64,000 bases of DNA from an uncultured Erythrobacter sp. (GCA_947488155.1 CANKYK010000001.1:1444439-1508438), one strand, 5' to 3'; positions 38,305-48,712 are shown, numbered from the stretch's first letter. Notes: a model not told the origin generated them from the sequence alone. Program-made: numbers and translations.

Positions 38305-39599
38305 CAGTCATACGCCTTTGGCAACTGGCTCTCATCCAGATCGAGATAGCGTTTGGCCAGCTCGCTCTGATGATTGTCCAGCGGTTGTTCGATACCGGCA
38401 ATGAACACTCGGCTTGGCACAGAATCGACCTCCAAGGGGTCGCCGTCCCAGATCACGACGTCGCCGATTGCGCCCGCTTTCAGAACGCCGAACTTGCCGC
38501 CATGTCCAGCAATCTCCGCCGGGATGGAGCTGATCGTGGCGAAGGCCTGACCCCAGGAAAGTCCGCTCGCGCCGGGAACCTTGCCCAAAGCTACAAGGTT
38601 GCCAGCAAATTGTGCGGCGCTACGCGGATGGCCATCTGTGCCCCCGGACATTCGCCCAATCGCGACCTTTACGCCCGCTGCTGCCATGCGGCCAACATTG
38701 GACTGGGTTGCGCCCAACTGCTCAAAGCTGGCAGGTAGATCATCTAGCGCATCGGCGATCACCGGCACGCGGGCAGCGGCAATTTCGCTCGCAACCAGCC
38801 AGCCCTCGCTTGCGCCAACCAGCACCAGATCAAGCTTTAGATAGGTCCGCTTCAGGCCCAGCACATTGCGAATATCGGCGGCGCGCTCAACCTCGACATA
38901 GAGCTGCTGCGAGCCATTGATCACCGGCACCAGAGCGGCGGCATCAGAGCGAGTAAGCAGCGCTTCTCCCCCCTCCCACGATCCAGCGGCAAAGGCACGG
39001 GCTTCGCGCAGCGCGTTTTCCAGCTCAACGTAGGCGGCCGTGCGGCTGCCTCCGGATAGGCGCGCACCCGTCTCGCCAAGATCGACCAGTTGGAAAGCCC
39101 TGGCTTGCATCACGGCATTGGCATCAGCCCCAAGGTCAATCACTGCGCCCTGTCCCGCGAACAGCGAATTGCCGTGCGACGGAGTAACCAGCGCTCGGGT
39201 GACGCCGCCAGCGCGGCTGACCTTAACATGCTGAGAGCTGGGATTGATTGCCGGTGCCACATCAAGCGCCGCATTGAAGCGAGCATCGCCTGCGGATTTG
39301 TCATTGCTCGCGCCAACTGCGCCAACATCATACAGGCCGAGGTCGGTGACGGCAGCGACGATGCCAGGCGTGACGAACGCGCCGCCCGCATCGATTGTTG
39401 GAATATTGGCGGGCACTGGAGCGTTGGGGCCAACGACCGACACCGTTCCATTGCGGACGATGACCCGGCTGCCGGCGACAGGCTCGCTGCCATCACCGCT
39501 GGCGACCGTGGCATTCACGATGGCCACATCCTGCGCAGCGGCAGGAGCGGCAAGTGCTATGGCGGCACAGGCCGCGCTGGTCAAAAGACGCTTCATCAT
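38301..39599 (-). CDS. Amidohydrolase-superfamily protein lacking the HxH motif (probable pseudoenzyme)
   Basis: IPTIDAGGAFVTPGIVAAVTDLGLYDVGAVG...; C-terminal AGAIGDVVIWDGDPLEVDSVPSRVFIAGIEQPL. 4-bp overlap with its paralog. Confidence 0.8.
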   Translation of the reverse strand: MMKRLLTSAACAAIALAAPAAAQDVAIVNATVASGDGSEPVAGSRVIVRNGTVSVVGPNAPVPANIPTIDAGGAFVTPGIVAAVTDLGLYDVGAVGASNDKSAGDARFNAALDVAPAINPSSQHVKVSRAGGVTRALVTPSHGNSLFAGQGAVIDLGADANAVMQARAFQLVDLGETGARLSGGSRTAAYVELENALREARAFAAGSWEGGEALLTRSDAAALVPVINGSQQLYVEVERAADIRNVLGLKRTYLKLDLVLVGASEGWLVASEIAAARVPVIADALDDLPASFEQLGATQSNVGRMAAAGVKVAIGRMSGGTDGHPRSAAQFAGNLVALGKVPGASGLSWGQAFATISSIPAEIAGHGGKFGVLKAGAIGDVVIWDGDPLEVDSVPSRVFIAGIEQPLDNHQSELAKRYLDLDESQLPKAYDW

Positions 39600-41035
39600 T
39601 TCACATCTCCTGCACCGGGTTGGCCAAGCTCAAAATCGCTCACCGGCCTGCGTTTTGGATCATTCGCGTCGTAGAGCAGCGCCCCATCGACCCAGACTTT
39701 CTCTGGGCGTGAATACACGCTCAGCGGATCGCCATTCCACAGTACGACGTCGGCCATTTTGCCGGGCTCTAGGCTGCCGGTCATATCGTCAATGCCCATC
39801 GCCTTGGCTGCGTTCAAAGTGATCCAGCTGATCACATCGGCATCGCTGATGTTGACCCCCATGCGAGCGCCAGCGGCCTGCGCTTTCGCAGCTTCTTGGT
39901 TCAAACGCTGGATTGAGTTTTCATCATCTGAGTGGATGACCACACAGGCGCCTTCGCGTTGAAGATAGGCGGCGTTTTGCGGAATGCCGTCATAGCTTTC
40001 CATCTTGAAGCCGTACCAATCGGCCCAGATCGCGCTGCACACGCCGTTTTCGCGCAGCAGATCACCGATCTTATAGGCCTCAACCGCGTGGTGAAACGCG
40101 CTGACTTTATAGCCCATTTCCTTGGCCATATCCATCACCAGCGCCATCTCATCGGCGCGGTAGCAATGGTTGTGAACCAGGATATCGCCATCGAGCACGC
40201 CGACCAATGTTTCCTTGCCAAGATCGCGCTTGGCATCGTCGTTTTCGCCGTACGCAATCGCATCAAGCCAGGTTTGGCGATTGACCGCGAAATTGCCCAT
40301 CCGGGTCGAAGGCTTACGCCCGCGTCCGCCGTAAACCCGCTTCGGGTTCTCACCGCAGGCCATCTTGAAGCCGTAAGGCGCGCCGGGAAACTTCATGCCC
40401 TGCACCGTGCGGCTCGGCACATTTTTCAGCGTAACCGAGCGCCCGCCCATTAGATTGGCAGAGCCGGGCAGGATTTGCAGTGACGTGATCCCGCCATTGG
40501 CCATCGCGCGGCTGAAGCCGGGGTCTTGCGGCCAGACCGAATGCTCGGTCCATACGTCCGGTGTGGTGGGCGAGGTGGCTTCATTGCCATCGCCGTGCGC
40601 CGGAACAGATGGGGAGGGGTAATCGCCCAGGTGTGAGTGAATATCGATGATGCCGGGGGTTACGAACTTGTCCGAACCATCGACGACATTGGCGACCTCT
40701 GGCGGAGCGGTGGTTGGCCCGCCAACTGCCACGATCTTGCCATCGCGAAAATGCACCCAGCCGTTGTCGATCCGCCCGCCTGCACCGTCAAAAACGGTGG
40801 TGGGGATGATCAAAGTGTCCGCACCGGGATAGGCGCGGTAGGTCGAGGGGAAGGGCACATTGCCGTCTTCGCCCAGAAACTCCGTGCGCGTATCGCCGGT
40901 GTCGGCGGCAGAGGCCGATTTAAGCGAGCCCTCGCCCGATCCGGCCGCAGTGCAGGCGCTGAGCGCAAAAGCGCCCCCCATACACATGAGAAGCGCTTTT
41001 GCTCGCGGTAATCGCACTGTATCTGGTAAAAACAT
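39596..41035 (-). CDS. Amidohydrolase (imidazolonepropionase-like), lipoprotein/secreted
   Basis: KFVTPGIIDIHSHLGDYPSP (HxH), ILVHNHCYRADEM, VSAFHHAVEAYK, VVIHSDDENS, LEPGKMADVVLWNGDPLSVYSRPEKVWVDG. Confidence 0.9.
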   Translation of the reverse strand: MFLPDTVRLPRAKALLMCMGGAFALSACTAAGSGEGSLKSASAADTGDTRTEFLGEDGNVPFPSTYRAYPGADTLIIPTTVFDGAGGRIDNGWVHFRDGKIVAVGGPTTAPPEVANVVDGSDKFVTPGIIDIHSHLGDYPSPSVPAHGDGNEATSPTTPDVWTEHSVWPQDPGFSRAMANGGITSLQILPGSANLMGGRSVTLKNVPSRTVQGMKFPGAPYGFKMACGENPKRVYGGRGRKPSTRMGNFAVNRQTWLDAIAYGENDDAKRDLGKETLVGVLDGDILVHNHCYRADEMALVMDMAKEMGYKVSAFHHAVEAYKIGDLLRENGVCSAIWADWYGFKMESYDGIPQNAAYLQREGACVVIHSDDENSIQRLNQEAAKAQAAGARMGVNISDADVISWITLNAAKAMGIDDMTGSLEPGKMADVVLWNGDPLSVYSRPEKVWVDGALLYDANDPKRRPVSDFELGQPGAGDVK

Positions 41036-41144
41036 GAGTATTCCCGATCTTAAAGTGTAATGTCTTTTGATCGGACGTATAACAAATGTCTAGCCAAGAT
41101 AAGCGAACAACCAAGGGCGCATCAAAACTGCCCCGGTATCGGTT

Positions 41145-41306
41145 TTAGAGTTCCTGGCAGGTCTCAGTTAGACCGAAAACCCACCACCCAATCAGGCAGC
41201 CTATTGCGTAACCGGCTTCGCCATCTTTTGCGGCATAAGCAGGGGTCGCAATAGTCATTGATGTAGCTGCCGCTAAGGTAACACCCATTTTCACGAGTTT
41301 TTTCAT
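41145..41306 (-). CDS. 53-aa secreted small protein (not in supplied ORF track)
   Basis: Reverse strand reads MKKLVKMGVTLAAATSMTIATPAYAAKDGEAGYAIGCLIGWWVFGLTETCQEL*. Signal peptide with AYA-A cleavage pattern and GGAG RBS 9 nt upstream of ATG. Confidence 0.7.
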   Translation of the reverse strand: MKKLVKMGVTLAAATSMTIATPAYAAKDGEAGYAIGCLIGWWVFGLTETCQEL

Positions 41307-41469
41307 ATTGAGTTCTCCATTATCGGGAGTTCCACCTTACAAACCAGGCTTATACTGTCAAGTTAGCTTATCCGTAGCGAAAAACGTCATTAGCAGATAA
41401 TTATTTTCGATAGATTTTTGGTCACATCAATGAAGGCATTCAGCGCGTACTGCCAGTTTTAATAACTCT

Positions 41470-43074
41470 CTATTGAACTTTCAATTCGGCTTCTTCTGTT
41501 CCATCATCTTGCAATGTATCAAGGTGCATCAAGCGTTTGACCAATGGCGAAATGACCATGACGGCGACGCCGATACCAACAGCATACCAACCCACAGTTG
41601 AGTACACATCTAGCACCAGCTGCTTGCCCGCTTCTTCGCCAACGCCATCGCCGCCTGTCGCTGAAGCGATCAGGCCTGCTGCAAAGTTGCCAGTGGCCGA
41701 GGCAAAGAACCAAGTACCCATGATTAGCGATGCCATGTGGCCTGGCGAAAGCCGGTTCATCGCGGACAAGCCAACCGGGCTGAGGCACAGCTCACCAGTG
41801 GTGTGCAGTAGGTAAATCAGGAAGATGAAGATCACCGGCGTTGGCACATTGATGCCAGCGGTTTCCGCGCCCCACACAAGCACGAGGAAGCCAAGGCCGA
41901 CCTGAATAACGGCGAGACCGAACTTCATTGGCGTCGATGGTTCAGCGCCTTTCGACGCGAGCCCTTGCCATAGCATGGCGAAGATCGGAGCAAGCAAGAC
42001 GATGTAAATCGCATTGATCGATTGGAACATCGACGCGTTGACCCCTTGGGTGTCAACATGGCGGTCGGTGAATACGTTGAGCGACGATCCTGCTTGCTCA
42101 AACAGTGCCCAGAACACGATCGACACCAAGATAAGGAACATGGCCGCGAAGATTCGATCGCGCTCTTCCGGGGCCAATTTCGCGACCGCCGTGTAAAGCA
42201 CGTAAAGCACGAGAGCACCGCCAAAGATGCCAAGTACGGCGCCAACCAGATCCTGATATTGGATGGCGAGCCAGCACAAGCCTACCATCGCAAGGCCGGC
42301 GCCATAGATGCCCCATTCTTTCCCGCCAGCAATCTTGGCCGGGTCTTTGGGTTCGCCTTTGCCAAGCAGCAATGGCTTGCCAACGATGAAGAAAATAAGG
42401 CCGATAAGCATACCGACACCTGCGAGACCAAAGCCGTATTCCCAGCCATAGGTCTGGCCTAGGAAGCCGCAGATGATTGAGGCAGTGGCGGCGCCAACAT
42501 TAATGCCCATGTAGAAAATGGTGTATGCTGGATCGCGCCGGATGTCCGTGCGCTCATAAAGCTGACCGACGATCACAGAGATATTTGCTTTCAGGAAACC
42601 TGAGCCGACAATGATCAATGCCAACGCCAGCCAGAAGACATTGATCATGGGATCATCCTGTCCTCCACCTCCTTCGAAAGCCATGAAGAAGTGACCTACC
42701 GTCAGCAGGACCGCACCAAACAGCACGGCTTTGCGCTGGCCGATGAACTGGTCAGCGAGGTAGCCGCCCACAACCGGCGCAATGTAAACCAGCGCGGTGT
42801 AGGCGCCGTAGATGACGTAGGCCTTGTCCTCTGCAAACATCCAATGTTGGATGAGGTAGAAAATCAGCAGAGCGCGCATTCCATAGTAGGAAAAGCGCTC
42901 CCACATTTCTGCCATGAACAGCAGAAACAGACCCTTTGGATGGCCGATGACTTCCGCCTCGGGGCGAGTAATCAAAACCAAGCCGCCCAGCAGAAAGCCC
43001 GCCAGGGCGACTACGGCGATCCAAAACGTCCACATCTCGAACGCAGAATCGAATGTGAAAATTAGCTCATGCAT
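41470..43074 (-). CDS. POT/PTR family peptide MFS transporter
   Basis: HPKGLFLLFMAEMWERFSYYGMRALLIFYL...GAYTALVYIAPVVGGYLADQFIGQRKAVLFGA...GELCLSPVGLSAMNRLSP. Confidence 0.95.
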   Translation of the reverse strand: MHELIFTFDSAFEMWTFWIAVVALAGFLLGGLVLITRPEAEVIGHPKGLFLLFMAEMWERFSYYGMRALLIFYLIQHWMFAEDKAYVIYGAYTALVYIAPVVGGYLADQFIGQRKAVLFGAVLLTVGHFFMAFEGGGGQDDPMINVFWLALALIIVGSGFLKANISVIVGQLYERTDIRRDPAYTIFYMGINVGAATASIICGFLGQTYGWEYGFGLAGVGMLIGLIFFIVGKPLLLGKGEPKDPAKIAGGKEWGIYGAGLAMVGLCWLAIQYQDLVGAVLGIFGGALVLYVLYTAVAKLAPEERDRIFAAMFLILVSIVFWALFEQAGSSLNVFTDRHVDTQGVNASMFQSINAIYIVLLAPIFAMLWQGLASKGAEPSTPMKFGLAVIQVGLGFLVLVWGAETAGINVPTPVIFIFLIYLLHTTGELCLSPVGLSAMNRLSPGHMASLIMGTWFFASATGNFAAGLIASATGGDGVGEEAGKQLVLDVYSTVGWYAVGIGVAVMVISPLVKRLMHLDTLQDDGTEEAELKVQ

Positions 43075-43282
43075 TAGCCAGAGGCCCCTTTGCTTAAATG
43101 ATCTAAGCTCTCCCTCCCAAGGGCGCTTCAAGCGGCGCACCCTAGCGCCTGTTTCTCGCCTGTGAAGCCTTAGTTACACGCAAATGGGGCGCGGCTGGCC
43201 GCAAAATTGCAGCCAAAGCGGATTGTTCGGGAACTTGACGCGCATGAGTGTATTATGTCACTGATGCACCTAGCGAGGACCT

Positions 43283-43630
43283 ATGAGCCAAAGTCGACCC
43301 GTTTATCTTAAGCTGCGCGATCAAATCGCCGCCGCCATTATCGAAGGCAAATACCCGGAAGGGGAGATGTTGCCATCGGTTAGAGCGCTCGCGGCGGAGC
43401 AGGGGGCCAACCCGCTGACAGTCGCCAAAGCCTATCAGCAATTTCAAAATGACGGGCTTGTGGAGGTCCAGCGCGGGGTCGGCATGTATGTCGTTGCTGG
43501 CGCGGCCGGGCGGCTGTGTTCGAGTGAGCGTGAGCAGTTTTTGCGCGAAGAATGGCCAGAAATCCGCAATCGGATGGAGCGGTTGGGCATTGATCTGGCG
43601 GAACTCGCGGGCACCTTAGAGGCAAATTAA
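43283..43630 (+). CDS. GntR family transcriptional regulator (YtrA-like, short)
   Basis: RPVYLKLRDQIAAAIIEGKYPEGEMLPSVRALAAEQGANPLTVAKAYQQFQNDGLVEVQRGVGMYV. Confidence 0.92.
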   Translation: MSQSRPVYLKLRDQIAAAIIEGKYPEGEMLPSVRALAAEQGANPLTVAKAYQQFQNDGLVEVQRGVGMYVVAGAAGRLCSSEREQFLREEWPEIRNRMERLGIDLAELAGTLEAN

Positions 43631-43865
43631 GCAAATACGGGGTGAGTGTTTGCTTGCAAATACAATATATTAAACGCTTTAGACTCGCCCATTGGACAGT
43701 TTTGGACTATTCAGTTCGGTAATATTTTGGTGCTGACTTGCAGGAATGGCTCCGCTCTGCCAGTGTGCGTTGCATAGTTCGCAACCCAGCGGGTCGGGGT
43801 TAGGCAATAATTTGGGGGAGACCCCGCGGGCGGCGTCGCAAAAAGACGTAGGCCAGGAGTTCGAC

Positions 43866-44147
43866 ATGATCAGATCCGAATTGCTCCAAGCGCTGCACAA
43901 GGACAACCCTGAGCTGCGCGCTGAAGAAATTGAGCAAGTCGTCGACATTTTCTTTGATGAAATCTCGCAGCGATTGGCCGAAGGCGGCCGGGTCGAGCTG
44001 CGCGGGTTCGGGGCGTTTTCGACACGCGAACGCGAAGCACGTCAGGGTCGTAATCCGCGCACTGGCGAGTCCGTGAGTGTCCCTGCGAAACGCGTGCCTT
44101 ACTTTAAGGCAGGCAAGGAAATGCGCCGCCGCCTCAACGGCGAGTAA
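43866..44147 (+). CDS. ihfB: Integration host factor subunit beta
   Basis: MIRSELLQALHKDNPELRAEEIEQVVDIFFDEISQRLAEGGRVELRGFGAFSTREREARQGRNPRTGESVSVPAKRVPYFKAGKEMR. Confidence 0.93.
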   Translation: MIRSELLQALHKDNPELRAEEIEQVVDIFFDEISQRLAEGGRVELRGFGAFSTREREARQGRNPRTGESVSVPAKRVPYFKAGKEMRRRLNGE

Positions 44148-44196
44148 GCATCCACCAACATTGCGAATGTTATGGCCTGCGCTGCGGCGCGCAGCT

Positions 44197-45870
44197 TTAT
44201 GCTGCGTCCTGCAGTATGCCCGCGTGGTCTTCGCCCGGTGCGGTTTGGCGCTTGCGCTCTACGCCAAGTGCCGAAAACACAGCGTCAACGACCTGCTCAA
44301 TTCCGCCCTGCGCTGTCACGTCGATGATGCTCGCACGGCTGTCGCCAAGCGCGGAAACTTCGGCCGGTCCGCGCGCTGAGACGACCCGGCGCACATCCGG
44401 CAGCCGTTCTTCGACCAGTGGTGTCAGTTCGCGAGTGATCTGAACATTGCCCGTCGACACGAGTACAACCTCGCGTTTGGCCATGCCCAGCGCATCCCAA
44501 CTGCGGGGGTCCGCGGCAATCGCATGATGCACGTGATAGCCATCGGCGAGCGCGATTTCGAAGCGCGCAGTTTCCGATTCCACTGCGAGATAGCCAATTC
44601 CATTCAGCGTCAGCGCATCGGCCACCGCCCGTCCCGAAGGGCCTAAGCCCACAATAACCACTGGGGCATTGTCACCGGCGAGTTTCTTGTCCGCTGGCCC
44701 GGTGCGCAGCTTACCAGCAAAGGTTCGCCCGAGGTTTGAAATGAACGGTGTGACCGCCAGACTGATCGCAATGGCTGTCACCAATATCGCCAGCATGCGT
44801 GGCTCAATCAGTCCAGCGATGGCCGGTAGGGCAAACAGTACCAGCGCAAACTCGCTGCCTTGCCCCAACAGAAAGCCGAGCTGAATCGAGCCTGGAACAG
44901 ACCAGCGATTGGCAAGGCCTGCCAGCACGTTGAACAGGCATTTGAGCGTGATGAGGCCCGCCGCTGCTGCGAGGACCAGCATCCAGTTTTCCGCAAGCAG
45001 CACCGGATCAATGCTCAAGCCCACAGAGATGAAGAAAAAGCTCAGGAACAATCCGCGAAAGGCGTCGATCTCTGTCTGGACCATGATCCGATAGCGCGAA
45101 TCTGCGACCGCCATTCCGCCTAGAAACGCCCCGAGTGTGAGCGATAGTCCAGCGATCCCGGTCGCATATCCAGCGGCGAGTGCAATGAATAGTGCGGTTG
45201 CGGTGTAAACCTCAGAGCTGCCTGCCCGCGCGATCAGGCGGAACAATGGCCCCGTTAGGTAACGGGCGAAGAGTACGGCGATGGCAAAGGCGGCGAGTGC
45301 TTTTGCGCCAGCTAAGCCCAATTGCGGGGCCAGCGCGCCGCCTGTGCCCAATGCGCCAGCAGCAACGAGTAACAGGATCGCGGCGATATCCTGGAAGATC
45401 AGGATCGATTGTGAAGCGCGCCCCACCGGGCAATCTTCCTGATCGCGCTCCCGCACGAGTCCAATAACCACGGCGGTGGAGGACAGGCCCATGGCGAACC
45501 CGCCGATGATCGCGAAGGCCGCCGGCAGACCAATAGCGAGGAAGATCAGCGCAAAGCCCCCACCGGCCACCAGCATCTGAAGGCTGCCAAACCCGAAGAT
45601 ATTGCGTGCCTCCGCCCGGATCCGGCCAAGCGAAAAGTGCAGGCCTAGGTTAAAAAGCAGAAACATCACCCCGGCCTCGGCCAAGGTTACCACAACTGGC
45701 CCGCTGAATTCGTCCTTGTATCCCAATGCGGCAATGGCGAGGCCAAGCCCAAGATAGCCAACGATGGGGTTAAGGCGGCAGGCGCGCGATACCAGCGCCG
45801 CACCAATTCCCAACCCTAGCAGGGTGACCGCAGGCTGGATCGTTTCAATGATTTCGCTGGCATCTGCCAC
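44197..45870 (-). CDS. Cation:proton antiporter (CPA2) with TrkA-N domain
   Basis: NPIVGYLGLGLAIA...FLLFNLGLHFSLGRI...GAFLGGMAVADSRYRIMVQTEIDAFRGLFLSFFFISVGLSID...VVIVGLGPSGRAVADAL. GTG start at 45870. Confidence 0.9.
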   Translation of the reverse strand: MADASEIIETIQPAVTLLGLGIGAALVSRACRLNPIVGYLGLGLAIAALGYKDEFSGPVVVTLAEAGVMFLLFNLGLHFSLGRIRAEARNIFGFGSLQMLVAGGGFALIFLAIGLPAAFAIIGGFAMGLSSTAVVIGLVRERDQEDCPVGRASQSILIFQDIAAILLLVAAGALGTGGALAPQLGLAGAKALAAFAIAVLFARYLTGPLFRLIARAGSSEVYTATALFIALAAGYATGIAGLSLTLGAFLGGMAVADSRYRIMVQTEIDAFRGLFLSFFFISVGLSIDPVLLAENWMLVLAAAAGLITLKCLFNVLAGLANRWSVPGSIQLGFLLGQGSEFALVLFALPAIAGLIEPRMLAILVTAIAISLAVTPFISNLGRTFAGKLRTGPADKKLAGDNAPVVIVGLGPSGRAVADALTLNGIGYLAVESETARFEIALADGYHVHHAIAADPRSWDALGMAKREVVLVSTGNVQITRELTPLVEERLPDVRRVVSARGPAEVSALGDSRASIIDVTAQGGIEQVVDAVFSALGVERKRQTAPGEDHAGILQDAA

Positions 45871-45991
45871 TGTGCGCCCTCGCCTTTTCGCTGCCGGTTT
45901 GCTTGAGGCTCTGCTGGCGCATGACGGCGCGGTTGTCCATGGCTGCTCGCGCATTGCAGCGCGTCAAATCTCTCGCTAGGGCAGCGCCAAA

Positions 45992-46077
45992 GCGGGTGTG
46001 GCGGAATGGTAGACGCCGGGGACTTAAAATCCCCTGATCTTTTGATCGTGCGGGTTCGAGTCCCGCCACCCGCACCA
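45992..46077 (+). tRNA. tRNA-Leu(TAA)
   Basis: GCGGGTG...GGGGA-CTTAAAA-TCCCC...variable arm...GCGGG-TTCGAGT-CCCGC-CACCCGC-A-CCA; anticodon TAA; 86 nt. Confidence 0.95.
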
Positions 46078-46251
46078 TCTCTCATCCGGGCATTGCGGCG
46101 CTCTGAACTCACAGAATATCGCGATCTATCAGGCCCCTATGACGACGTTATCCTGCTCTTAACCCGATTTGCTTTAATCCTATCCTTAGAGTTGGCCCGT
46201 GGAATGGGCAGGCGCGCCAGATCATCTGGCATTTAAGGTCGGTAATGCAGC

Positions 46252-46884
46252 ATGGATCACGCGGCAAAAACGCCTGAGTTTGACGACACCGCACCAAATG
46301 CGGTTGATGACGCACGCCGGGCGCAGCGGGTGACTATTCTCATTCGTGCGGCGAAGTTAATCTCCGGCCAAGGCGAATTTGTCTGCGTCATTCGCGACGT
46401 CTCTGAAACCGGCATCAGCGTTCGCATGTTTCACAACCTGCCTTCGTGCGAGACGATGGAGCTGCATATGCCCAGCGGCGCGATCTATGAGATCCGCAGC
46501 GTGTGGGAGCGCGGCAATGAAGCCGGGTTTGAGTTCGCTCAGCCAGTGGATGTCGCAAAGCTGGTTGAGGAGGCCGGTGAATATCCCAAGCGCGGGATGC
46601 GGCTGGGCATGTACTTCCCGGTGGATGTGGCGACCATTGCCGGAAAGTATGAGGCGTTTGTTGAGAACTTATCCCAGCAAGGCGCACGGCTTGAATGTGA
46701 TGGCTTGTTTGCGATCGATCAGACCGTCACAATCTCAGGTGAAGGCCTCAAAGAAGTACGCGCAAAAGTGCGTTGGCGCCGTGACAACCATTATGGCGTG
46801 GTGTTTGATGACACCTACACTTTAGGTGAGTTCGCGCGGCTGGCCGCGGAATTGCAAGCGCCCGTTTTGCTAAGCCATGACTAA
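46252..46884 (+). CDS. PilZ domain-containing protein
   Basis: DDARRAQRVTILIRAAKLISGQGEFVCVIRDVSETGISVRMF...VENLSQQGARLECDGLFAIDQTVTI: two PilZ-like units. Confidence 0.75.
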   Translation: MDHAAKTPEFDDTAPNAVDDARRAQRVTILIRAAKLISGQGEFVCVIRDVSETGISVRMFHNLPSCETMELHMPSGAIYEIRSVWERGNEAGFEFAQPVDVAKLVEEAGEYPKRGMRLGMYFPVDVATIAGKYEAFVENLSQQGARLECDGLFAIDQTVTISGEGLKEVRAKVRWRRDNHYGVVFDDTYTLGEFARLAAELQAPVLLSHD

Positions 46885-46976
46885 GCCCACAGCACATTCG
46901 TAAATTCTATGCTACGCCGACGGTACGTTTACGGCCTGCTAACCATTTTCCTTCACTCCCCAGGATGCAAATCTAA

Positions 46977-48602
46977 ATGGGGGCCCGAATGCAACAGGGT
47001 GTTACGACACAGAACGGAATTCTTGACGTCGATGTAGCGATCATCGGTGCAGGTCCGGCTGGTCTGACGGCTGCTTATCTGCTGACAAAGCAGGGAAAAA
47101 CAGTCGCAATTATCGAAAAAGACGAAACCTATGTTGGTGGCATAAGCCGGACGGTGGAGCATCAGGGCTATCGCTTTGACATTGGCGGGCACCGCTTCTT
47201 TTCAAAAAGCCAACAGGTCGTTGATCTGTGGAATGAGATCCTGCCGGATGATTTCATCCAGCGCCCGCGCATGAGCCGCATCTATTACGAGGGCAAGTTC
47301 TACAGCTACCCGCTGCGTGCGTTCGAAGCGCTCGGCAATCTTGGCATCCTGCGCTCGACCGCGTGCATGCTGAGCTATCTGCGTTACAAGCTGTTCCCGA
47401 TCAAAGATGTGAAGAGCTTTGAAGACTGGACCACCAACCAGTTTGGCAAGAAGCTCTATTCGATCTTCTTCAAAACCTACACTGAGAAGGTGTGGGGCAT
47501 GCCGTGTGATGAAATGAGTGCCGATTGGGCGGCTCAGCGGATCAAGGGCCTTTCACTATGGAGCGCTGTCACCGATGGTCTCAAGCGTTCGCTCGGCCTT
47601 AACAAGAAGCCGAACGATGGCATGGAAACCAAGACGCTACTCGAAACCTTCCGTTATCCGCGGCTTGGCCCGGGCATGATGTGGGATGCGGCGCGCGATA
47701 AGATTCTGGCGACCGGCAATGGCCAGGTGCTGATGGGCCATGCGCTCGATCAACTCGCCAGCGACGGCAATGGCGGCTGGTCGATGACGGCTCAGGGGGC
47801 GAACGGCAAAGTTCAAATCCGTGCCAGGGACGCGATCAGCTCTGCGCCAATGCGTGAGCTGTCCAAGCGGCTTCATCCGCTGCCGCAATCAAGCCTGCAG
47901 GCGAACGAGCTCAAATATCGCGACTTCCTGACCGTGGCTCTGATGGTGAAGTCAGAAGATCTGTTCCCGGACAATTGGATCTATATCCATGATGACCGCG
48001 TGCAGGTTGGCCGCGTGCAAAACTTCCGCAGCTGGTCACCGGAAATGATCCCTGACGATGAAATGGCCTGTGTTGGCCTCGAATATTTCTGCTTTGAAGG
48101 GGACGGCCTATGGTCATCCTCTGATGAAGATCTGATCGCGCAAGCGACCAAGGAAATGGAAATCCTCGGCCTGTGCGATCCAAAGATGGTCGTCAGCGGC
48201 GCGGTTGTCCGCCAGGAAAAAGCCTATCCGGTTTACGACGACGAATACGAGACCAATGTTGATTCCATGCGAATGGAGCTGGAAGAGAAGCATCCGTCAC
48301 TCCACCTCGTTGGCCGCAACGGTATGCACCGCTACAACAATCAGGATCACGCGATGATGACCGCGATGCTGACGGTTGAGAACATTCTGGCTGGTGAGCG
48401 CGTTTACGACACCTGGTGTGTCAACGAAGACGCTGAGTATCACGAAGCGGGCGATGAAGGCGAAGAAGTGGCTCTGCCAGCGCGCGAAGCCGCGCCGGAA
48501 ATGGCGCCTGATGTTGCCGCCAAGAAGCCAGTGACCGAAGATCAGGCCGCCGCGCTCAATTCGATGCGCGACGTGCCAGAGCGGATCAAGAAATCTGCGT
48601 GA
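46977..48602 (+). CDS. NAD(P)/FAD-dependent oxidoreductase (UDP-galactopyranose mutase/amine-oxidase-like)
   Basis: VDVAIIGAGPAGLTAAYLLTKQGKTVAIIEKDETYVGGISRTVEHQGYRFDIGGHRFFSKS...LVGRNGMHRYNNQDHAMMTAM. Confidence 0.88.
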   Translation: MGARMQQGVTTQNGILDVDVAIIGAGPAGLTAAYLLTKQGKTVAIIEKDETYVGGISRTVEHQGYRFDIGGHRFFSKSQQVVDLWNEILPDDFIQRPRMSRIYYEGKFYSYPLRAFEALGNLGILRSTACMLSYLRYKLFPIKDVKSFEDWTTNQFGKKLYSIFFKTYTEKVWGMPCDEMSADWAAQRIKGLSLWSAVTDGLKRSLGLNKKPNDGMETKTLLETFRYPRLGPGMMWDAARDKILATGNGQVLMGHALDQLASDGNGGWSMTAQGANGKVQIRARDAISSAPMRELSKRLHPLPQSSLQANELKYRDFLTVALMVKSEDLFPDNWIYIHDDRVQVGRVQNFRSWSPEMIPDDEMACVGLEYFCFEGDGLWSSSDEDLIAQATKEMEILGLCDPKMVVSGAVVRQEKAYPVYDDEYETNVDSMRMELEEKHPSLHLVGRNGMHRYNNQDHAMMTAMLTVENILAGERVYDTWCVNEDAEYHEAGDEGEEVALPAREAAPEMAPDVAAKKPVTEDQAAALNSMRDVPERIKKSA

Positions 48603-48712
48603 AGAGGAAGCGGGCGAGGCAAGGCGGTCTGCCTGAATTGCCGCGCCGCCCTTAGTTTCTACGACTCTGCAATCGGCGAACTTGAAGCAAAAGACAGAAG
48701 ATGGAGGGCCGG

